A stretch of 64,000 nt of DNA from Subtercola sp. (GCA_025463765.1 JAODBC010000038.1:1-64000); one strand, 5' to 3'. Numbered from the stretch's first letter, positions 14,822 through 23,060 are shown. Program-made: numbers and translations. Notes: generated by a model from the letters alone, not told the origin.

Positions 14822-16519
14822 TCACGACCCGACGACCACGCTGTCGGCTTGCGCACCGAGCGAGGCTCCCGTGAGCGCCGCCGCGAAGGTCTCGTCGAAG
14901 ACGAACCCCTCGTAGCCGTTCGCCACGATCTCGTCGCAGCGCGCGATGTAGGCCGGCAGCCCCCCGGCGAACGGCATGAAGACGCGGGTGTTGTCGTCTC
15001 GATTGACATGCACCATGTAGTTCTCGACATTCAGGCGCAAGAGCCTGCTCGAGACGTCGGCCACGTGCTGGGTCCAGGCATCCTGTGCCCGCACATCGGG
15101 CTCGACCCGGGTGTAGGCGTGCTCATTCATGTAGCCGATGAGGTCGGCGACGAAGTCGATGTGCTGCACGTTGCCGGCGAAGAAGTTGATGAGCACCGAC
15201 GGGCTGCCTGGCCCGGTCACGATGAACAGGTTCGGAAACTCCGTGGTCATCAGGCCGAGGTACGTTCGCGGCCCGCGCTTCCAGTTGTCGCTCGGGTGGC
15301 TGCCGCGCTCGTTCGCCACGTTCGCGTTGTCGAGAGCACCCGTGAACGCGTCGAACCCGATGGCGAAGATCAGAACGTCGAGATCGACGTGGCCGCTCTC
15401 GGTCTGAACTCCGCTCGGTGTGATGCGCACGATCGGGTCGTTCTTGATGTCGACCAGGCTCACGTTCTCGCGATTGAACGTCTCGTAGTACCCCGAGCAC
15501 ACGCAGAGCCGCCGCGACCCGATGGGATAGTCGACGGGCGACAGCGTCTCGGCCGTCGCCGGGTCGTCGACGAGCTGCCTGATCTTCGAGCGCACGAACT
15601 CCGACACGATGTCGTTGCTGGCCATATTCGTACCCTGATCGGTGAAGACCGCGTTCATCGCGTGTCCGCCGTATGCCCAGCGCTCTTCGAGCACCTGCGC
15701 CCGCTCGACGTCAGAGTAGTCGAACGCGGCGCGGGTCGGCAGCGGGGTGAGTGCGCCGCCGGGATGCGCGAGCATCTCGCCCCACGTGGCGTCGACTCCC
15801 TCGGCGATCTGCCCATAACGCTGCGAGTCGATCGGGCCGTTCACCGCGGGAATCGTGTAGTTCGCCGTGCGCTGGAACACCACAAGCTCACCTGCCAGCG
15901 GAGCGATGGCAGTGATTGTCTGAACCCCCGACGACCCGGTGCCCACCACGCCGACCCGCTTGCCGGAGAAGTCGATGTCATGCTCGGGCCACTGCGAGGT
16001 CTGGTACCACTCGCCCTCGAAGTCGTCGATGCCGGCGAAGTTCGGCTTGCGCGGCTTGGAGAGCTGGCCCGAAGTCATGACGAGAAAGCGGGTTGTGACG
16101 GTGAGTCCGGTATCGGTGGTCACCGTGTAGGAGTTTGATTCCGGGTGCCACTTCGCCCCGGTCATCCAGGTGTCGAAGTGAAAGTGCCGCCGAACATCCA
16201 GTCGGTCTGCGGCGAAGTTGAGGTAGCGCAAAATCTCGGGCTGAGTCGGGTAGCGCTCTTGCCACTGCCATTCGCGATAGAGCTCTTCGTCGAAATAGCT
16301 GTAGAAGTATGCTTCGACGTCGACGCGGGCTCCCGGGTAGCGGTTGTGGTACCAGACCCCGCCGACGTCACCGCCGGCCTCGACACCGAACACCGTCAGA
16401 CCGTCTTTCACGAACCGGTTGACCGCGTAGATTCCGCCGAGCCCCGCGCCGACCACGACGACGTCGTAGTCGGGCGGGCTCAGCTCTGGTGCATCACGAG
16501 CGGATTCGGTCGTCGTCAT
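14822..16519 (-). CDS. Baeyer-Villiger-type flavin monooxygenase
   Basis: A 565-residue FAD- and NADPH-dependent monooxygenase, the usual length for type I BVMOs. The FAD motif is GAGLGG (24-29), followed by DVGGVWYHNRYPGARVD. The NADPH motif is GTGSSG near 193. The fingerprint FxGxxxHxxxWP is present as FEGEWYQTSQWP (167-178), but the central His is Gln173. Its start overlaps the MBL-fold gene stop by 4 nt. The enzyme would insert oxygen next to a ketone to give an ester or lactone for the neighbouring hydrolases. The His-to-Gln change makes strict BVMO activity slightly less certain. Confidence 0.88.
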   Translation of the reverse strand: MTTTESARDAPELSPPDYDVVVVGAGLGGIYAVNRFVKDGLTVFGVEAGGDVGGVWYHNRYPGARVDVEAYFYSYFDEELYREWQWQERYPTQPEILRYLNFAADRLDVRRHFHFDTWMTGAKWHPESNSYTVTTDTGLTVTTRFLVMTSGQLSKPRKPNFAGIDDFEGEWYQTSQWPEHDIDFSGKRVGVVGTGSSGVQTITAIAPLAGELVVFQRTANYTIPAVNGPIDSQRYGQIAEGVDATWGEMLAHPGGALTPLPTRAAFDYSDVERAQVLEERWAYGGHAMNAVFTDQGTNMASNDIVSEFVRSKIRQLVDDPATAETLSPVDYPIGSRRLCVCSGYYETFNRENVSLVDIKNDPIVRITPSGVQTESGHVDLDVLIFAIGFDAFTGALDNANVANERGSHPSDNWKRGPRTYLGLMTTEFPNLFIVTGPGSPSVLINFFAGNVQHIDFVADLIGYMNEHAYTRVEPDVRAQDAWTQHVADVSSRLLRLNVENYMVHVNRDDNTRVFMPFAGGLPAYIARCDEIVANGYEGFVFDETFAAALTGASLGAQADSVVVGS

Positions 16520-17349
16520 AGCGGAATCAGGTCGTAACGCAGAGCCCCGCCGCTCTCGGTCGACAGCCGGCCCCAGCGCAGGCCCGGAAAATGGGCCGCA
16601 CCGAACGGCATCTTCGTGTCGACCAGCTCTTTGCGAACACGCTCGATGGCATCCATCGCCGCCTCGGGGTCGAGGTGGGCGAAGAAGTGCCAGTGGTCTT
16701 TCACCAGCTCGGGCTGGCTGTGCACGAGGTCACCGAGCAGCATGCCCTGCTCGCCGTCTGACGTGAGACGCAGAACCGATGATCCGGGAGTGTGCCCGCT
16801 CGCTTCGACCGATTCGATGCCCGGAAGCACTTCTTGGTCGCCTTCGAAGAACTCCATGCGGTCGGCGACGGGTGCCAACCGCACGGCCGCCGCGTCGACG
16901 CTCGGGTCGCTCGCCGCCTTCTCCCAGTCGGGCATGTCGTAGTCGGGGCTGCAGAAGTAGTCCCAATCGCGCTTGTCGACGCGGTAGGTCGCGTTCGGAA
17001 AGAACGGCTTGCCGTCGATGGATGCCCAGCCGATGTGATCCAGATGCAGGTGCGAGTAGATGACGTCGGTCACCTCGGCCGGGGTGACACCGGTCGAGTA
17101 CAGCGCCGAGCGGAATCCGCCGCTCGAGACCGGATACACCGGCTTCGGGCCCGCACCGGTGTCGACCACGATCACGCGGTCGTCGTAGCGGATCAGGTAC
17201 CCGCCGAGCGTGTTCATGTGCACGCCGGTGGTCGTGTCGAGGTACTCCTCGTAGCCCGACCAGTCGGCCGGATTCACGTAACAGGCCGTGGGCGGCGAGA
17301 CCGTCTCGCCATCGATCAGCGGATCGATGCGCATATCTCCGATGCGCAT
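16516..17349 (-). CDS. Metallo-beta-lactamase-fold hydrolase (lactonase-like)
   Basis: A 277-residue metal-dependent hydrolase. The metal motif HLHLDH starts at His100; later ligands are likely in SGHTPGS, LLGDLVHS and AAHFPG. The layout fits the AHL-lactonase-like branch. ATG 17349 overlaps the upstream stop (TGATG); MRIDPL five codons later is an alternative. It sits between two flavin monooxygenases, so opening of a lactone formed by one of them is the most economical idea. Quorum-signal degradation is possible for the family but is not supported by the context. Confidence 0.88.
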   Translation of the reverse strand: MRIGDMRIDPLIDGETVSPPTACYVNPADWSGYEEYLDTTTGVHMNTLGGYLIRYDDRVIVVDTGAGPKPVYPVSSGGFRSALYSTGVTPAEVTDVIYSHLHLDHIGWASIDGKPFFPNATYRVDKRDWDYFCSPDYDMPDWEKAASDPSVDAAAVRLAPVADRMEFFEGDQEVLPGIESVEASGHTPGSSVLRLTSDGEQGMLLGDLVHSQPELVKDHWHFFAHLDPEAAMDAIERVRKELVDTKMPFGAAHFPGLRWGRLSTESGGALRYDLIPL

Positions 17350-19169
17350 CAGTTGACGGTCTCGAGCGAGTGCCCACGGTGCTGCGCGGGGTGCGCCATG
17401 GCGTCGGGCACAAGACCTTCGAGTTCGGCTTTCACCTGCAGCACGAGCGGCAGCGAGCTGACCCGGCACTGCTGCATGCTGCCGATCATGAACCACAACC
17501 CACGCTGCGCAGTGGGCTTCGAGGCATTCGCCAGCTCGCCGACGTCGTCGAACCCGCCGATCTTGCCGATGCGTTCAGCCAGGTCTTGCCCGAAGAGCCC
17601 GGCGAGCTCGGAGTTGCGATTCTGGTATCCGGTGGCGAGGATGACCACGTCGGCCTCGAGCACACTGCCGTCGTTGAGCTCGACGCCGTTCTTCACGAAG
17701 CGTCTGACATCGCTCGACTGGCGAATCTTGATTCCGCCGGCCGCGATCACTTCTGACGTGCCGATGTTCAGGTAGTACCCGCCGCCTTCGCGGAAGAACT
17801 TCAGCAGCCAGCCGGTCTTGTCTTCACCTTCGGTGAGCACCATTCCGGCCTTTTCGAGGCTCTCGTGCAGCGGGCGATCCAATTCGGCGATGTAGCGCTG
17901 ATAGCCCTGCGACGCCGAAATGGTCAGCGGGTAGATGCCGCCGGCGGCGACCCGGTAGTCGATGAGGTCGGCCGGGTCGTCGGTGAGCCAGTAGGAATCG
18001 TAGGCGAGATTCGCCGAGTCGAGACTCGTCACAACGAGGGGGCTGCGCTGCAGCATCGTGACCTCTGCACCGTTGTTGTAGAGGTCGTGCGAGATGTCGT
18101 GGGCGCTGGTGCCCACGCCGACGACGATGGCTTTCTTGCCGGCGAAACTCTCGCCTCCCGTGAACTTCGACGAGTGCATGACAGGGCCCGTGAAGTCGCT
18201 GAGGCCCGCCAATTCGGGCACACGCGGTAGACCGCCGACGCCACCCGTGGCCAGAATCACGTGCTTCGGCTGCAACTCCCGCGTGCTGCCGTCACCGCGA
18301 CGAACGGTGACATTCCACAGACCCGCTTCGTCGTCGAAGCTGCCACCGAGAAACTCGGTCGATGTCCAGAAGTTGAGGTCGAGACTCTCGGCGTAGGCCT
18401 CGAGCCAGTTCGCCAGCTTGTCTTTCGGAATGTACTGCGGAAAGTTGTCGGGGAAGGGCAGGTACGGCAGGTGGTTCATCTCCACCGGATTGTGCAGAGC
18501 GAGCGTGTGATACCGCTTTCGCCAGTTGTCGCCGACCCGCTCGTTCTTGTCCACAATGAGAGCGTCGACTCCAAGCCGGGCGAAGTGCGCCGCGGCGATG
18601 AGGCCCGAGTGTCCCCCGCCCACGATCAGCACCTCGGGGCTGCGGTCTTCGTACGCCTGATGTGCGCTGCGAACATCCAGCCAGTTCTGCTTGTCGTCAT
18701 CGGTCTCGTAACCGTGACCGCGCGGGTGCCCCTTCGACCAGGGAAACTCGCGCAGCTCTTCGATTCGGGTGAACAGAGTGAAAGCTCGCAGGCCCGTGGG
18801 CGCCGACTCGTCTTGCTCGGCGAGTACGTGCCCCGAGCAGCGGGCTACCGACGTCTCGAAGGTGAAGAAGATCTCGACCTTCTGGTCGGGCGCCTGGCCG
18901 GTGAGCGCGGGGGCCGGCTTGCTCTCGTCGAGGCGAAAGCCCGAGGGGCGCAGCGTACCGACAACAGAGAGCAGATCATCCACTACCGCTTCGCGGCCGT
19001 GCGACTGCCGAACATCCCACGTCAGTGCGGCGGCGTCGCGCCAGTAGGAGGTCTCGAGAAACAGCTCGGTGAGCGCCGCGGCGTTCTCCGACTCGAGTGC
19101 GTGTTCCAGGTTGTGCAACCATTCGGTCGCGGGGTTACTCAGGCTTTCGGGGCCATCGGGCAGCGCCAT
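17349..19169 (-). CDS. Flavin-containing monooxygenase with N-terminal NTF2/SnoaL-like domain
   Basis: 606 residues. Residues ~1-135 look like an NTF2/SnoaL-like domain (WLHNLEHALESENAAALTELF ... YWRDAAALTWD). The rest is an FMO/BVMO-type flavoprotein with FAD motif VGGGHSG, an FMO-like segment VMHSSKFTGGESFAGKKAIVVGVGTSAHDI, and the C-terminal ILATGYQNRN motif. MALPDG at 19169 is preferred over the ATG at 19175 because AGAGGA lies 7 nt before it. This fused architecture occurs in actinobacterial catabolic clusters. It is the first gene of the operon running to 13038. Substrate oxygenation or Baeyer-Villiger chemistry are both possible. Confidence 0.88.
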   Translation of the reverse strand: MALPDGPESLSNPATEWLHNLEHALESENAAALTELFLETSYWRDAAALTWDVRQSHGREAVVDDLLSVVGTLRPSGFRLDESKPAPALTGQAPDQKVEIFFTFETSVARCSGHVLAEQDESAPTGLRAFTLFTRIEELREFPWSKGHPRGHGYETDDDKQNWLDVRSAHQAYEDRSPEVLIVGGGHSGLIAAAHFARLGVDALIVDKNERVGDNWRKRYHTLALHNPVEMNHLPYLPFPDNFPQYIPKDKLANWLEAYAESLDLNFWTSTEFLGGSFDDEAGLWNVTVRRGDGSTRELQPKHVILATGGVGGLPRVPELAGLSDFTGPVMHSSKFTGGESFAGKKAIVVGVGTSAHDISHDLYNNGAEVTMLQRSPLVVTSLDSANLAYDSYWLTDDPADLIDYRVAAGGIYPLTISASQGYQRYIAELDRPLHESLEKAGMVLTEGEDKTGWLLKFFREGGGYYLNIGTSEVIAAGGIKIRQSSDVRRFVKNGVELNDGSVLEADVVILATGYQNRNSELAGLFGQDLAERIGKIGGFDDVGELANASKPTAQRGLWFMIGSMQQCRVSSLPLVLQVKAELEGLVPDAMAHPAQHRGHSLETVN

Positions 19170-19203
19170 AGTCATTCCTCTTTACTTCCGCTTCGTTGCG
19201 TTA

Positions 19204-19219
19204 TCAAAAAGTATTTTGA
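19204..19219. promoter_or_regulatory. Palindrome TCAAAA-AGTA-TTTTGA in AT-rich promoter
   Basis: A perfect 6+4+6 palindrome lies 35 nt before the NTF2-FMO operon start, inside a strongly AT-rich stretch (19195-19262) that probably holds its promoter. The core AAAGTAT is shared with the GGTAAAGTATAC elements elsewhere, but the overall match is weak. Confidence 0.35.
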
Positions 19220-19266
19220 GCTGAAGAATATTTTATCCGTCGAATCATTTATTACAATAGCCAAGT

Positions 19267-20319
19267 TCAGACGATGTGTCGAACATCGGTCTCCTCCGCG
19301 GCGACACGAACGAGCAGCTTGCCGAAGTTGCGGCCCGACAACAGCCCGATGAAGGCCTGCGGTGCATTCTCGAGACCCGTCACGATGTCTTCGCGGTAGT
19401 CGAAGCTGCCCCCGGCTATCCAGCCGGCTACCTCGCGCTGAAACGCCTCCCACTGCGTGTCGACGAAGTCGGACTGCACGAACCCCCGAATAGTGAACCT
19501 CTTCATCTGCAGAGTTCGCATGAACTGGCCGAGTCGATCGACTCCGCTCGGCGAGCTGTCTTCGTTGTAGTGCGCCACCAGCCCCGAGACCGGAATACGG
19601 GCGAACGGATTCAGCAGCGGCATGACCGCCTCCCACACGGCGCCACCGACGTTCTCGAAATAGACGTCGATGCCGTTCGGAGCCGCAGCGGCGAGGTCGG
19701 CGGCGAAGGTCGGCGAGCGGTGATCGACGGCCGCGTCGAACCCGAAGTCGTTCAGGTAAGACACCTTCTCGGCTCCCCCGGCGATTCCCACGACCCTGGC
19801 GCCCGCCGCCCGCGCGGTTCGACCGACGACCGTGCCTACGGCACCCGAGGCGGCCGCTACAACGACGGTTTCGCCCGGCTGCGGCTTTCCGATTTCGCGC
19901 AGACCGGCGAAGCCGGTGAATCCGGGCACTCCGAGCACTCCGAGCGCCGTTGAGAGAGGCGCATGGCTCGGGTCGAGGCGGGTGAGGTCGGCCGCGTGAG
20001 CCACGAAATGCGACTGCCAGCCGCCCATTCCGAGCACGAAGTCGCCGGGCGCGAGCCCGTCGGCGCGTGACTGCAGCACTTCGCCCACCGTTCCGCCGAG
20101 AATGGTCTCGCCGATGGCGACAGGTGTCTCGTAGAGCTCGTTCGAGCTGATGCGGCCGCGCATGTACGGGTCGAGCGAGAGGTAGATGGTTCGAACGAGC
20201 ACTTCGCCTGCAGCGGGCTGCGGGATGCTCGTCTGCTCGAGGGCGAAATCGGCGAGCACGGGCATCGCCACCGGTCGCGAGCGCAGCGTGACACGCAGGG
20301 CATGTTCGTCAGTGAGCAT
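19267..20319 (-). CDS. NADP-dependent MDR oxidoreductase (leukotriene B4 dehydrogenase / CurA-like)
   Basis: A 350-residue zinc-free medium-chain reductase. It has the family motifs LSLDPYMRGR, GVPGFTGFAGL, AAASGAVGTVVGR (NADP binding) and GIDVYFENVGG. Known relatives reduce the C=C bond of alpha,beta-unsaturated ketones or oxidise allylic alcohols. ATG 20319 sits after the promoter region shared with the plus-strand SnoaL gene. It ends 98 nt before the NTF2-FMO gene and may be transcribed with it or on its own. It probably reduces an enone intermediate of the pathway. Confidence 0.9.
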   Translation of the reverse strand: MLTDEHALRVTLRSRPVAMPVLADFALEQTSIPQPAAGEVLVRTIYLSLDPYMRGRISSNELYETPVAIGETILGGTVGEVLQSRADGLAPGDFVLGMGGWQSHFVAHAADLTRLDPSHAPLSTALGVLGVPGFTGFAGLREIGKPQPGETVVVAAASGAVGTVVGRTARAAGARVVGIAGGAEKVSYLNDFGFDAAVDHRSPTFAADLAAAAPNGIDVYFENVGGAVWEAVMPLLNPFARIPVSGLVAHYNEDSSPSGVDRLGQFMRTLQMKRFTIRGFVQSDFVDTQWEAFQREVAGWIAGGSFDYREDIVTGLENAPQAFIGLLSGRNFGKLLVRVAAEETDVRHIV

Positions 20320-20349
20320 ACTCAGACGCTAACAGCTTGGGGGCATTGT

Positions 20350-20380
20350 GTATACTTTCCTACAATCTATATACTTTCTG
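20350..20380. promoter_or_regulatory. Two direct copies of TATACTTTC in divergent promoter
   Basis: GTATACTTTCCT (20350-20361) and ATATACTTTCTG (20369-20380) are direct repeats 19 nt apart. On the minus strand they read AGGAAAGTATAC and CAGAAAGTATAT, close to the GGTAAAGTATAC element. TATACT at 20370-20375 is a good plus-strand -10 placed 6 nt before the SnoaL ATG, so that gene may be leaderless. Confidence 0.45.
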
Positions 20381-20381
20381 A

Positions 20382-20927
20382 ATGCCCATCAACGACGATT
20401 CTCCGGCCACGCTCGACGAACTCCGCACGACGGTCGCGTCTCTCGAGGCGCGGCTCGCTACTCTCGAAGACGAGCGGGCGATTCTCGCGGTTCTCTCGCG
20501 CTACGCCTACTACGCCGACTCCGGGCTCGACGAGAAGTGGGTCGACCTCTTCACCGAAGACGGGGTGATAGACATGGCGACCGGCGGCGGCGACGCCTAT
20601 GGCGCCGGGCTGGTCTTCACTGGCCGGGCGGCGCTCGAGTCGTTCATCACCGACCCGCTCGGCCATCATCGGCCCGGGTTCTACCGGCAGAGCATGCACG
20701 CGCACACCAACAACTCCATCGTGAAGATCGACGGCGACACGGCCGTCGCCACGACCTACTCTCTGTTGCTCAAAGACAGCGACGGGCAGATGGAGGTATC
20801 GGGTGGGGGCATCAACGAGTGGATGTTCGAGCGGCACGGCAGCGAATGGAAAATGTCACTACGCCGCCGCCGGCAGGTCGGGCATCCGGCGACCGCCGAA
20901 GTGCTGAGCGCCACCGAGGAGGAGTGA
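20382..20927 (+). CDS. SnoaL-like (NTF2-fold) protein
   Basis: A 181-residue protein with an N-terminal coiled-coil-like helix (LDELRTTVASLEARLATLEDERAIL) and an NTF2-fold body (LSRYAYYADSGLDEKWVDLFTEDGVID ... ALESFITDP). SnoaL-like members are small cyclases, isomerases, dehydratases or ligand binders. No start-proximal RBS is seen; TATACT lies 6 nt upstream, which fits a leaderless message. It is followed after 2 nt by an ABM-fold protein and then a second SnoaL-like protein. The catalytic identity cannot be read. Confidence 0.82.
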   Translation: MPINDDSPATLDELRTTVASLEARLATLEDERAILAVLSRYAYYADSGLDEKWVDLFTEDGVIDMATGGGDAYGAGLVFTGRAALESFITDPLGHHRPGFYRQSMHAHTNNSIVKIDGDTAVATTYSLLLKDSDGQMEVSGGGINEWMFERHGSEWKMSLRRRRQVGHPATAEVLSATEEE

Positions 20928-20929
20928 CC

Positions 20930-21226
20930 ATGACCGTCACCGCCTATCTCGACGTGCACCTGGTGCCCGAGCGCGCGGCCGAGGCGTACCCGATCGTGCA
21001 CGACACGCTTGTGGCGACACGAGCTTTCGCCGGAAACGTGTCTGTCGATGTCTGGATCGACGACGCCGACCCCGCCCACCTGGTTTACGTCGAGCGCTGG
21101 TTATCGCACGAGGCGGTCGATAGCTACCGGGCCTGGCGTCGGGGTGAGGGCGCCTCGACCGAGATGGTGCCCTTTCTCGCCGGCCCGCCGGTGATGACGT
21201 TTGTTACTCTCGCCACCGACATCTGA
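20930..21226 (+). CDS. Antibiotic-biosynthesis-monooxygenase (ABM)-fold protein
   Basis: A 98-residue dimeric alpha/beta-barrel-type protein: TVTAYLDVHLVPERAAEAYPIVHDTLVATRAFAGNVSVDV, then LVYVERWLSHEAVDSYRAW, the typical ABM pattern. GGAGGAG overlaps the end of the upstream SnoaL gene and serves ATG 20930. Members include cofactor-free monooxygenases, heme-degrading enzymes and small isomerases. It lies between two SnoaL-like genes in one plus-strand unit. The function is unknown. Confidence 0.8.
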   Translation: MTVTAYLDVHLVPERAAEAYPIVHDTLVATRAFAGNVSVDVWIDDADPAHLVYVERWLSHEAVDSYRAWRRGEGASTEMVPFLAGPPVMTFVTLATDI

Positions 21227-21252
21227 TCGCCGCACCCGACCGAAAGACCGAC

Positions 21253-21741
21253 ATGACCACACCTGCTCCCTCAGTGGATGAACGGCTCGCCGCCCTCGAA
21301 GCACGACTCGGCGCGGCAGAAGACCGCCTCGCGATCTACCAGGTCATCGCGACCTACGGCCCCACGGTCGACACTGTCTCGCCCGATGGCGTCACGTCGA
21401 TCTGGCTCGAAGACGGCGTGTACGACTCCGGCGGATACATGCCCATGGCGGGTGCGCAGGCCATTCGTGACATGTTGTTCGCGCCGACGCATCAGGCCCT
21501 CATCGAGCGCGGCTGCGCCCACATCATGAGCATGCCGCACGTCACCCTGAGCGGCGACACCGCCGTCGCCCTGGGGTACTCCTGCCTGTTCGCGCGCACC
21601 GACGGCAGCTGGGTGACCGAGCGGGTGAGCTCGAACCGCTGGGAGCTCGTGCGAACCCCGGCGGGCTGGCGCGTCTCTCAGCGCGTGAACCGCCAACTCG
21701 AGGCCACAGAAGAGTCGCGCGCCCTGCTGCGCGTGCCCTAA
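21253..21741 (+). CDS. Second SnoaL-like (NTF2-fold) protein
   Basis: 162 residues with the same plan as the protein at 20382: an N-terminal helix (VDERLAALEARLGAAEDRLAIYQVIATYG), an NTF2-fold core (SIWLEDGVYDSGG ... AHIMSMPHVTLSGDTAVALGY) and WELVRTPAGWRVSQRVNRQ at the end. It is probably a paralogue of the first SnoaL gene; the two may form a heteromer. ATG 21253 lies 26 nt after the ABM gene. A very long perfect hairpin follows. No enzymatic function can be assigned. Confidence 0.82.
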   Translation: MTTPAPSVDERLAALEARLGAAEDRLAIYQVIATYGPTVDTVSPDGVTSIWLEDGVYDSGGYMPMAGAQAIRDMLFAPTHQALIERGCAHIMSMPHVTLSGDTAVALGYSCLFARTDGSWVTERVSSNRWELVRTPAGWRVSQRVNRQLEATEESRALLRVP

Positions 21742-21749
21742 GCGCTCCG

Positions 21750-21809
21750 ATCGACTTTGCGAAAGGGCCCCCAAGATTCGAGTCTTGGGGGCCCTTTCGC
21801 AAAGTCGAT
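21750..21809. terminator. Perfect 27-bp-stem hairpin, bidirectional terminator
   Basis: The arms 21750-21776 and 21783-21809 are exact inverted repeats of 27 nt around the 6-nt loop TTCGAG. It starts 9 nt after the SnoaL stop and ends 49 nt from the OYE stop on the opposite strand. The core GGGCCCCCAAGA / TCTTGGGGGCCC is a strong GC clamp; there is no U-tract. Confidence 0.85.
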
Positions 21810-21811
21810 GT

Positions 21812-21857
21812 GGCGGGCGAGGGAGGAGGGGAGGGAGGAGGGCAGGGGGGGCAGGGG
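21812..21857 (+). other. G-rich tract with G-quadruplex potential
   Basis: The plus strand carries repeated G runs (GGCGGGCGAGGGAGGAGGGG, more AGGG units, then a run of seven G) up to the OYE stop codon. Four or more GGG runs with loops of 1-4 nt meet the usual G-quadruplex pattern. On the OYE mRNA the stretch is C-rich. Confidence 0.5.
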
Positions 21858-23060
21858 CTAGTTGTGCGCCTCGGTGAAGAGGGTGAGGGGGGTCTCGCCT
21901 TGGGCGAGCAGACGATCGATGATCGCCTCGCGCTTGTCGAGCCACCAGCCCGACTCCTGCCGCCACGCCTCGTAGTTCGCGCCCTCGAGCACACGCTGCG
22001 TGTGGTGCGCCCAGTTCGGGTCGTTGAGCATTTCGCGCCCGACGGCGACAATGTCGGCGAACCCCTCACGCACGAGAGCCTCCGCCTGCTCGGCATCGAT
22101 CACGAGCCCGACCGTCGCTGTGAGCGCGCTGGTACGCTGCTTGATCTCGCGGGAGAACCCGGCGTGAAAGGCGAATCCGCGGCGAACCCGAGTGTCGAGG
22201 CTGCGCTCGGCCGTCACACCGCCCGAAGAGGTGTCGACCACGTCGACGCCGTGCGCCACGAGTTCGTCGGTAATTCGTACTGTGTCGTCGATCGAGAGCC
22301 CGCCCTCGATGCCGTCGACCGACGACGTGCGATACATCAGCACCTTGTCGGCCGGCATCACGCCGCGAACGGCATCGATCAGTTCGAGCGGAAAGCGCAG
22401 GCGGTTCTGCCAGCTTCCGCCGTATTCGTCGGTACGGGTGTTCGAAATCGGCGAAAGAAAGCTGTGAATGAGATAGCCGTGTGCAGCATGCAGTTCGATG
22501 ACGTCGAAACCGGCATCCATCGCCCGTCGCGCAGCGTCGGCCCAGTTCTGGATGACCTCGCCGATGTCGGAACCACTGAGTTCGCTGGGCGTCGGCCAGC
22601 CCGTACCCGCCGGCGTGGAGGTGGGGCCGACCACCGGCCAGCCGGTGTCACCACGCAACGCGTCCTCGGCGGTCAGTGGACTCATGCCGTTCCACGGGGC
22701 GGAGATGGCGGCCTTGCGCCCGGCGTGTGCAAGCTGAATCGCCGGCACCGCACCGAGACCGCTGACAGCTCGCGCCACCCTCGCCAGGGGTTCGATCTGA
22801 GCGTCGTTCCAGAGGCCGAGATCGCCGTTCGAGATGCGTCCGCGCTCTTCGACGGCGGTCGCTTCGACCATCACCAGCCCGGCCCCGCCGAGGGCGAACC
22901 GCCCCAGATGCACAACGTGAAAGTCGGTGGCAAAACCGTCGAGGCCTGCCCCGTACATGCACATCGGCGACACCATGATGCGGTTCTTCAAAGTGATCCC
23001 GCGTATTGCGAGGGGCGAGTGAAGACGCGATTCTACCGAGGACGGTGATTCTAAAGCCAT
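21858..23060 (-). CDS. NADH:flavin oxidoreductase, Old Yellow Enzyme family (YqjM-like)
   Basis: A 400-residue FMN-dependent ene-reductase. It has Cys34 in SPMCMYG (the Cys typical of YqjM-like enzymes), LAHAGRK, the substrate-binding pair in HAAHGYL, and FLSPISNTRTDEYGGS. Members reduce C=C bonds of enones or demethylate and dehydrogenate related substrates. TATAAT on the minus strand (23067-23072) lies only 6 nt before the ATG, suggesting a leaderless message. The neighbour is a zinc dehydrogenase. It probably saturates a ring or side-chain enone. Confidence 0.92.
   Translation of the reverse strand: MALESPSSVESRLHSPLAIRGITLKNRIMVSPMCMYGAGLDGFATDFHVVHLGRFALGGAGLVMVEATAVEERGRISNGDLGLWNDAQIEPLARVARAVSGLGAVPAIQLAHAGRKAAISAPWNGMSPLTAEDALRGDTGWPVVGPTSTPAGTGWPTPSELSGSDIGEVIQNWADAARRAMDAGFDVIELHAAHGYLIHSFLSPISNTRTDEYGGSWQNRLRFPLELIDAVRGVMPADKVLMYRTSSVDGIEGGLSIDDTVRITDELVAHGVDVVDTSSGGVTAERSLDTRVRRGFAFHAGFSREIKQRTSALTATVGLVIDAEQAEALVREGFADIVAVGREMLNDPNWAHHTQRVLEGANYEAWRQESGWWLDKREAIIDRLLAQGETPLTLFTEAHN

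Noticed and set aside
14642-16138. A 498-codon plus-strand frame opposite the BVMO.
   Set aside because: The BVMO motifs (GAGLGG, FEGEWYQTSQWP, GTGSSG) are on the minus strand. The plus frame is a shadow.
16516-17349. Beta-lactamase or quorum-quenching enzyme.
   Set aside because: The fold is shared, but the gene is translationally coupled to two flavin monooxygenases; a catabolic lactonase is more economical.
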